A DNA stretch of 64,000 nucleotides from Affinundibacterium amnicola (GTDB taxonomy: Bacteria > Pseudomonadota > Gammaproteobacteria > Burkholderiales > Burkholderiaceae_D), in contig NZ_JACOFU010000001.1 in assembly GCF_014284275.1 (NCBI RefSeq), positions 868,001 to 932,000 of the forward strand, given 5' to 3'. Below the pieces are notes generated by a model, which ran no database searches, was not told the DNA's origin, and saw nothing but the letters and a program-made list of their open reading frames with translations. Made by a program: the position numbers and the translations under genes. Of this stretch, positions 60,468 through 64,000 are shown piece after piece. Every line of letters begins with the position of its first letter. Positions within the stretch are counted from its first letter, which is position 1.

Positions 60468-62768
60468 ATGTCGCAACAATCCAAACAAACCAGCTTTAAG
60501 CCATATATTCCAGCGAATGCCGTGCTACCGGAATTTACCCTTCGTGCCTTGATCATGGGAACGGTGCTCGGCATGGTATTTGGTGCATCATCGCTTTACT
60601 TGGTTCTCAAAGTTGGTTTAACGGTGAGCGCGTCCATTCCTGTTGCAGTCATCGCGATCACGTTGTTTCGCATGATGCATAAACTAGGCGCAAAAGATTC
60701 GACGATCTTAGAAAACAGTATCGCGCAAACCGCCGGTTCTGCTGGTGAATCCCTAGCCTTCGGGCTTGGTGTCACAATGCCTGCGATTCTGATTTTAGGC
60801 TTTGACTTAGAAATTTATCGTGTCATGCTGGTGGCAATTTTGGGCGGCTTGCTCGGCATTCTGTTGATGATTCCTATGCGTCGCACGATGATCGTTGAGA
60901 AGCATCATGAGTTGAAGTATCCCGAAGGTACCGCCTGTGCCGAAGTACTCAAAGCGGCGGCCAACGACAGTTCGCGTGAAGCGGCTGGCGAATCAAGTAA
61001 TCCGAATGCTCAAGCGGATGCCAACAAACGCGCCAAAATTATTTTCGGTGGTTTTCTGATTGGATTAATTTACAAGGTCGGCAATATCGCACTCAAGGGC
61101 TGGAAAGATACCGTCGAATATGTTTTTCCTGCACCATTGAAAGCGGGATCTATTGGCACTGAAATCTCGCCAGAACTCTTAGGTGTTGGCTATATCATCG
61201 GACCAAAGATTGCAGCAATTATGGCCGCGGGTGGTGTTTTGTCGTATATGTTGTTAATCCCTTTGATCAAATTTTTCGGTGATGGACTACTGACACCCTT
61301 AGCACCTGCGACCAAATTAATCAGCGAGATGAGTCCCCATGAAATTCGTGGCGCCTATGTTTTGTATATTGGTGCTGGTGCGGTTGCTACCGGCGGCTTG
61401 ATCAGTTTGGCGCGCGCCATGCCATTGATCTGGCGCAGTTTAGCATCGGGTTTATCTGGATTTGGCAGAAAGAAAATTGACCTCACAGATAGCCCAAACA
61501 GCACCAATAACACAAATAGTACAGATGTTCCGCGTACTGAACAAAGTATCCATATGAAATGGGTCGTTATCGGAGCACTTTCGATTATTGCGGTCATCAC
61601 GATCGCAACCCCATTACACATGAATCTTTTGGGCGCTTTATTGATACTGGTCTTTGGATTTTTATTTGCCACCGTCTCTTCACAGCTGACGGGTCAAATC
61701 GGCCAATCATCCAATCCGATTTCTGGTATGACAGTCGCCACCTTGCTGTTTACTTGTCTGATTTTTCTCTTGATGGGCTGGGTTGGTGGTCAGTACTACG
61801 TCACGGCATTATCTGTTGGCGCGATCGTCTGCATTGCATCAAGCGTGGCTGGATGCACATCGCAGGATTTAAAAACGGGCTATTTAGTTGGTGCCACACC
61901 GAAATACCAGCAATACGCGATTTTAATTGGCGCATTCTGTTCGGCCTTAATATTGGGACCCATTTTATTGAAACTGAACGATGCCAGCACGGTGTATGTT
62001 CCGATTGCACAAATCGCGCCTGGCTTGCAAACCGATGTCAGCAAATTGACTGAGAGTGCTCAACTTCAAGGTCCACAAGCGGAACAAGATCACGCCAACT
62101 ATAAAGTTTGGCATAAGACAGATAATGCTCAAGCACCAGCGGGTAAGTATCTGGTAGATGCCAACGGCAAAGTGGCGTATCTGGTGGATCCCGGCATTAA
62201 CGGCACGCACAATACGCGTCCAGATGGATCGGAAGTGAAAAAATATGATGCGCCAAAAGCAGTGCTAATCTCTTACATCATCAAAGGTATATTGGACGGA
62301 GAACTGCCTTGGGCTTTAGTACTATTCGGTGTCATTATTGCGCTGACACTAGAAATGTCTGGCATTCCTTCATTAGCATTTGCAGTCGGCGTCTATTTAC
62401 CACTCGCCTCTTCTGCGCCTTTATTTATCGGCGGCATGATACGTTGGCTGGTTGATTGGCGGAATAATAAGCTAGAGAAAAACAAGCATTTGAGCGAAGA
62501 AGAAAAGCAAGCTGCGGGCGATCGGAGCGAAGGCGTGTTAATTTCTTCAGGTTACATCGCAGGTGGTGCCTTGGCTGGTATTGTGATTGCATTTAGCGCA
62601 GGTATCATGACTGACTTTGACAAGAAAATGGGTGATTGGGCTGCGGCAAATAATCCCTTCATGAATAGTGACTATGCCGATGCTTTGTCACTGATTCCAT
62701 TTGCTTTGATCGCCCTAGTCTTGTATTTCGTCGGCCGAGAAAAACCACCAACTGAACGTCAATCTTAA
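60468..62768 (+). CDS. OPT-family oligopeptide transporter
   Basis: A 766-residue membrane protein with about 14-16 hydrophobic segments. Seen: EFTLRALIMGTVLGMVFGASSLYL..., NSIAQTAGSAGESLAFG, YPEGTACAEVLKAA and VAGCTSQDLKTGYLVGATP, which are OPT-family features. Soluble loops at about 168-185, 335-360 and 520-590 differ among members. It is likely a proton-coupled uptake system for peptides or metal-peptide complexes. The two small genes after it may be in the same unit or near it. Confidence 0.93.
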   Translation: MSQQSKQTSFKPYIPANAVLPEFTLRALIMGTVLGMVFGASSLYLVLKVGLTVSASIPVAVIAITLFRMMHKLGAKDSTILENSIAQTAGSAGESLAFGLGVTMPAILILGFDLEIYRVMLVAILGGLLGILLMIPMRRTMIVEKHHELKYPEGTACAEVLKAAANDSSREAAGESSNPNAQADANKRAKIIFGGFLIGLIYKVGNIALKGWKDTVEYVFPAPLKAGSIGTEISPELLGVGYIIGPKIAAIMAAGGVLSYMLLIPLIKFFGDGLLTPLAPATKLISEMSPHEIRGAYVLYIGAGAVATGGLISLARAMPLIWRSLASGLSGFGRKKIDLTDSPNSTNNTNSTDVPRTEQSIHMKWVVIGALSIIAVITIATPLHMNLLGALLILVFGFLFATVSSQLTGQIGQSSNPISGMTVATLLFTCLIFLLMGWVGGQYYVTALSVGAIVCIASSVAGCTSQDLKTGYLVGATPKYQQYAILIGAFCSALILGPILLKLNDASTVYVPIAQIAPGLQTDVSKLTESAQLQGPQAEQDHANYKVWHKTDNAQAPAGKYLVDANGKVAYLVDPGINGTHNTRPDGSEVKKYDAPKAVLISYIIKGILDGELPWALVLFGVIIALTLEMSGIPSLAFAVGVYLPLASSAPLFIGGMIRWLVDWRNNKLEKNKHLSEEEKQAAGDRSEGVLISSGYIAGGALAGIVIAFSAGIMTDFDKKMGDWAAANNPFMNSDYADALSLIPFALIALVLYFVGREKPPTERQS

Positions 62769-62789
62769 AATCTACCAGAGTAAAAAACC

Positions 62790-63056
62790 ATGAGCGACAC
62801 CACTATCCTCGATTGCAAACAACAGCCCGTCAACATCGGAGACATTATTCGCGTGACCACTTTGAGCAAGCAATTTATTAAAAGCTTTCCTGAAGACGAA
62901 CGTATTTTAATTGAGTCAATGATAGGCAATTTCTTCAAAATTATTGCCATCGATGAAGAAGGTCAGGCTTGCATCATGCGTGAATGGCATGATGAACGCG
63001 GTCAATTACAAACACATGTGATCGCACTCGATTCTGAAGAAATGGAAAAAGTGTAG
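62790..63056 (+). CDS. Small protein of unknown function after the OPT gene
   Basis: An 88-residue acidic protein. No motif recognised; likely a small beta-barrel-like fold (VNIGDIIRVTTL, NFFKIIAIDEEGQACIMREW). Begins 21 bases after the OPT stop and ends before a terminator, so probably cotranscribed with it. Real because of its codon pattern, ending and terminator; the function is not guessed. Confidence 0.68.
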   Translation: MSDTTILDCKQQPVNIGDIIRVTTLSKQFIKSFPEDERILIESMIGNFFKIIAIDEEGQACIMREWHDERGQLQTHVIALDSEEMEKV

Positions 63057-63072
63057 GCGATTATCTGAACCT

Positions 63073-63114
63073 AAAAAAATGGCTCGAAGTTGTTTAACAT
63101 CGAGCCATTTTTTT
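63073..63114. terminator. Bidirectional terminator
   Basis: AAAAAAATGGCTCGA (63073-63087) pairs perfectly with 63100-63114, with T tract on both strands. It serves the 88-residue gene (+) and the 78-residue gene (-). Confidence 0.95.
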
Positions 63115-63126
63115 GTAAGCTGAGAC

Positions 63127-63363
63127 TTACTTACGATAAATTTCAGGTCGCGATTTATTCCGTGTTTCGTACACGATCTTTGCATCTTTCATCGCCCGAT
63201 CTTGTGTACGCATCTCTTCGTGATCATCATGCGGACAAAAATAATCAGCCGCTTGCGCACGCATCACATATTTAATCGCCGCCTCGTCATTGATGTTGTA
63301 CATTTCCGTCAGAAGTGTTGTGACTTCGTCTAAATATTCTTCATAGGTCATGAACTTTTCCAT
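63127..63363 (-). CDS. Small protein of unknown function
   Basis: A 78-residue acidic helical protein. Seen: MTYEEYLDEVTTLLTEMY and a CPHDDH segment. No recognised family. AAGGA nine bases before ATG 63363 supports the start. Converges on a shared terminator. Confidence 0.65.
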   Translation of the reverse strand: MEKFMTYEEYLDEVTTLLTEMYNINDEAAIKYVMRAQAADYFCPHDDHEEMRTQDRAMKDAKIVYETRNKSRPEIYRK

Positions 63364-63443
63364 CGTATTATTCCTTTTAGCGCTAAGTATCTGAATGAGG
63401 GCTGCATCTTACTCTGATTTATTAGAATCATCTGCTTTAGCCA

Positions 63444-63484
63444 TAAAAAAACGCTGACATAGCAATCGATACTTTGTCAGCGCT
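63444..63484 (-). terminator. Terminator after cheV
   Basis: ACGCTGACA (63451-63459) pairs with TGTCAGCG(C) (63475-63483) around a 15-base loop; on the minus strand seven T follow. Between it and the cheV stop stand three GATCAA repeats (63490, 63500, 63511). Confidence 0.8.
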
Positions 63485-63528
63485 TTCGTGATCAATCGTG
63501 ATCAAGTTGCGATCAATTCCGTTAATCT

Positions 63529-64000
63529 TTAATGGGTAATGACTTCTCGTATCGTCGCAGCCAATTCTTCTGCAACAAATTTCGCGACATAAGCATCCGC
63601 ACCAACGCTGCGTACATGATCTTCATTCGTCGTACCCGATAAAGAAGAATGAATAATCACCGGTAAAGCTTTGAAGCGCTCATCTTGCTTGATATTGCGG
63701 GTCAAAGTAAAACCATCCATTTCAGGCATTTCCAAGTCGGTCAACATCAATGCCACTTTATCGCGCAAAGTTTTACCATCTGCGACCGCAGTAGCATTTA
63801 AGGCTTGCAATTTTTCCCAAGCTTCCTTACCGGTTTTGCACATGATGTAAGGAGCACCTATCGCATCCAATGCCTGTCCAATCAGGGCGCGCGCAACTGC
63901 AGAATCATCTGCTGCCAAAATAACCGCGCCAGGCTTGATTTTCAATTTAGCACCGATAGTTTCCGTATCGACGTCTTTGTTGCCACTAGGTGCGATTTGA
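63529..64000 (-). CDS. cheV: Chemotaxis protein CheV, C-terminal receiver part (5' end outside window)
   Basis: The frame is open to the window edge, so only the last ~157 residues are seen. Receiver domain: AADDSAVARA (acidic pair), MLTDLEMPEMDGF (phospho-acceptor Asp), IHSSLSG and YVAKF (Lys). A short linker (APSGNKDVDTETIGAKLKIK) precedes it, the place where the CheW-like domain of CheV would sit; this is inference because that part is not in the window. CheV couples receptors to CheA and is tuned by phosphorylation. Confidence 0.82.
   Translation of the reverse strand, partial: QIAPSGNKDVDTETIGAKLKIKPGAVILAADDSAVARALIGQALDAIGAPYIMCKTGKEAWEKLQALNATAVADGKTLRDKVALMLTDLEMPEMDGFTLTRNIKQDERFKALPVIIHSSLSGTTNEDHVRSVGADAYVAKFVAEELAATIREVITH

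Overview
The window looks like a contiguous piece of chromosome from a betaproteobacterium of the order Burkholderiales. The best guess is an Oxalobacteraceae-like member of modest GC content, something like Undibacterium; this is inferred from gene content and order, not from any search. Supporting order includes pilU-dapE-prmB, rpoE-rseA-rseB-mucD next to plsX-fabHDG-acpP-fabF, yceD-rpmF beside maf, ppsA divergent from ppsR, and trmJ divergent from suhB. Nearly all of it is housekeeping core. No insertion sequence, integrase, prophage module or CRISPR array is visible.

Layout. 1-5.1 kb (+): the end of pilU, an ArsC-like reductase, dapE, prmB, a terminator and an ABC-F ATPase. 5.24-5.47 kb: an intergenic repeat made of two inverted copies of an ~80-90 bp element. 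5.5-13.7 kb: a periplasmic-type ATP-dependent DNA ligase (LigE), a stomatin/NfeD pair, ppsA/ppsR, a SpoU RNA methyltransferase, rnhB and a glutaredoxin-like gene. 13.8-18.3 kb (-): the envelope-stress operon (membrane protein of unknown function, rpoE, rseA, rseB, mucD) with a clear sigma-E-type promoter in front of rpoE. 18.4-25.1 kb (-): fatty-acid and phospholipid synthesis, with rpmF-yceD upstream. 25.2-28.4 kb: maf, a tetrapyrrole-methylase-type methyltransferase and a two-gene ABC exporter. 28.7-30.2 kb: a small accessory-looking patch with a phage-type P-loop NTPase whose Walker A is altered, a small HTH-like protein and tRNA-Ser(CGA). 30.6-48.3 kb: an EAL-CBS-GGDEF protein, a small lipoprotein, purL, a FimV-like protein, trmJ, suhB, an RhlE-like helicase, mutS, a secreted unknown, mtfA and rarD. 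48.6-56.0 kb (+): an AdiA-like amino-acid decarboxylase, a PilZ protein and a DUF1800/DUF1501 secreted pair. 56.1-64 kb: dcd, an orphan XdhC-like gene, a DnaQ-type exonuclease, an MFS and an OPT transporter, two small unknowns and the 3' half of cheV.

How the parts work together. The sigma-E operon encodes its own sensor (RseA/RseB) and an output protease (MucD). The fab cluster supplies acyl chains, with PlsX passing them to phospholipid synthesis. PilU, the FimV-like protein, the EAL/GGDEF protein, the YcgR/PilZ protein and CheV point to a surface-motile cell controlled by cyclic-di-GMP and chemotaxis. LigE fits a naturally competent lineage. The parts least explained by known biology are the lipoprotein DUF4214-DUF1800 plus Tat-exported DUF1501 pair, the NTPase with the altered P-loop, and the inverted intergenic repeat.
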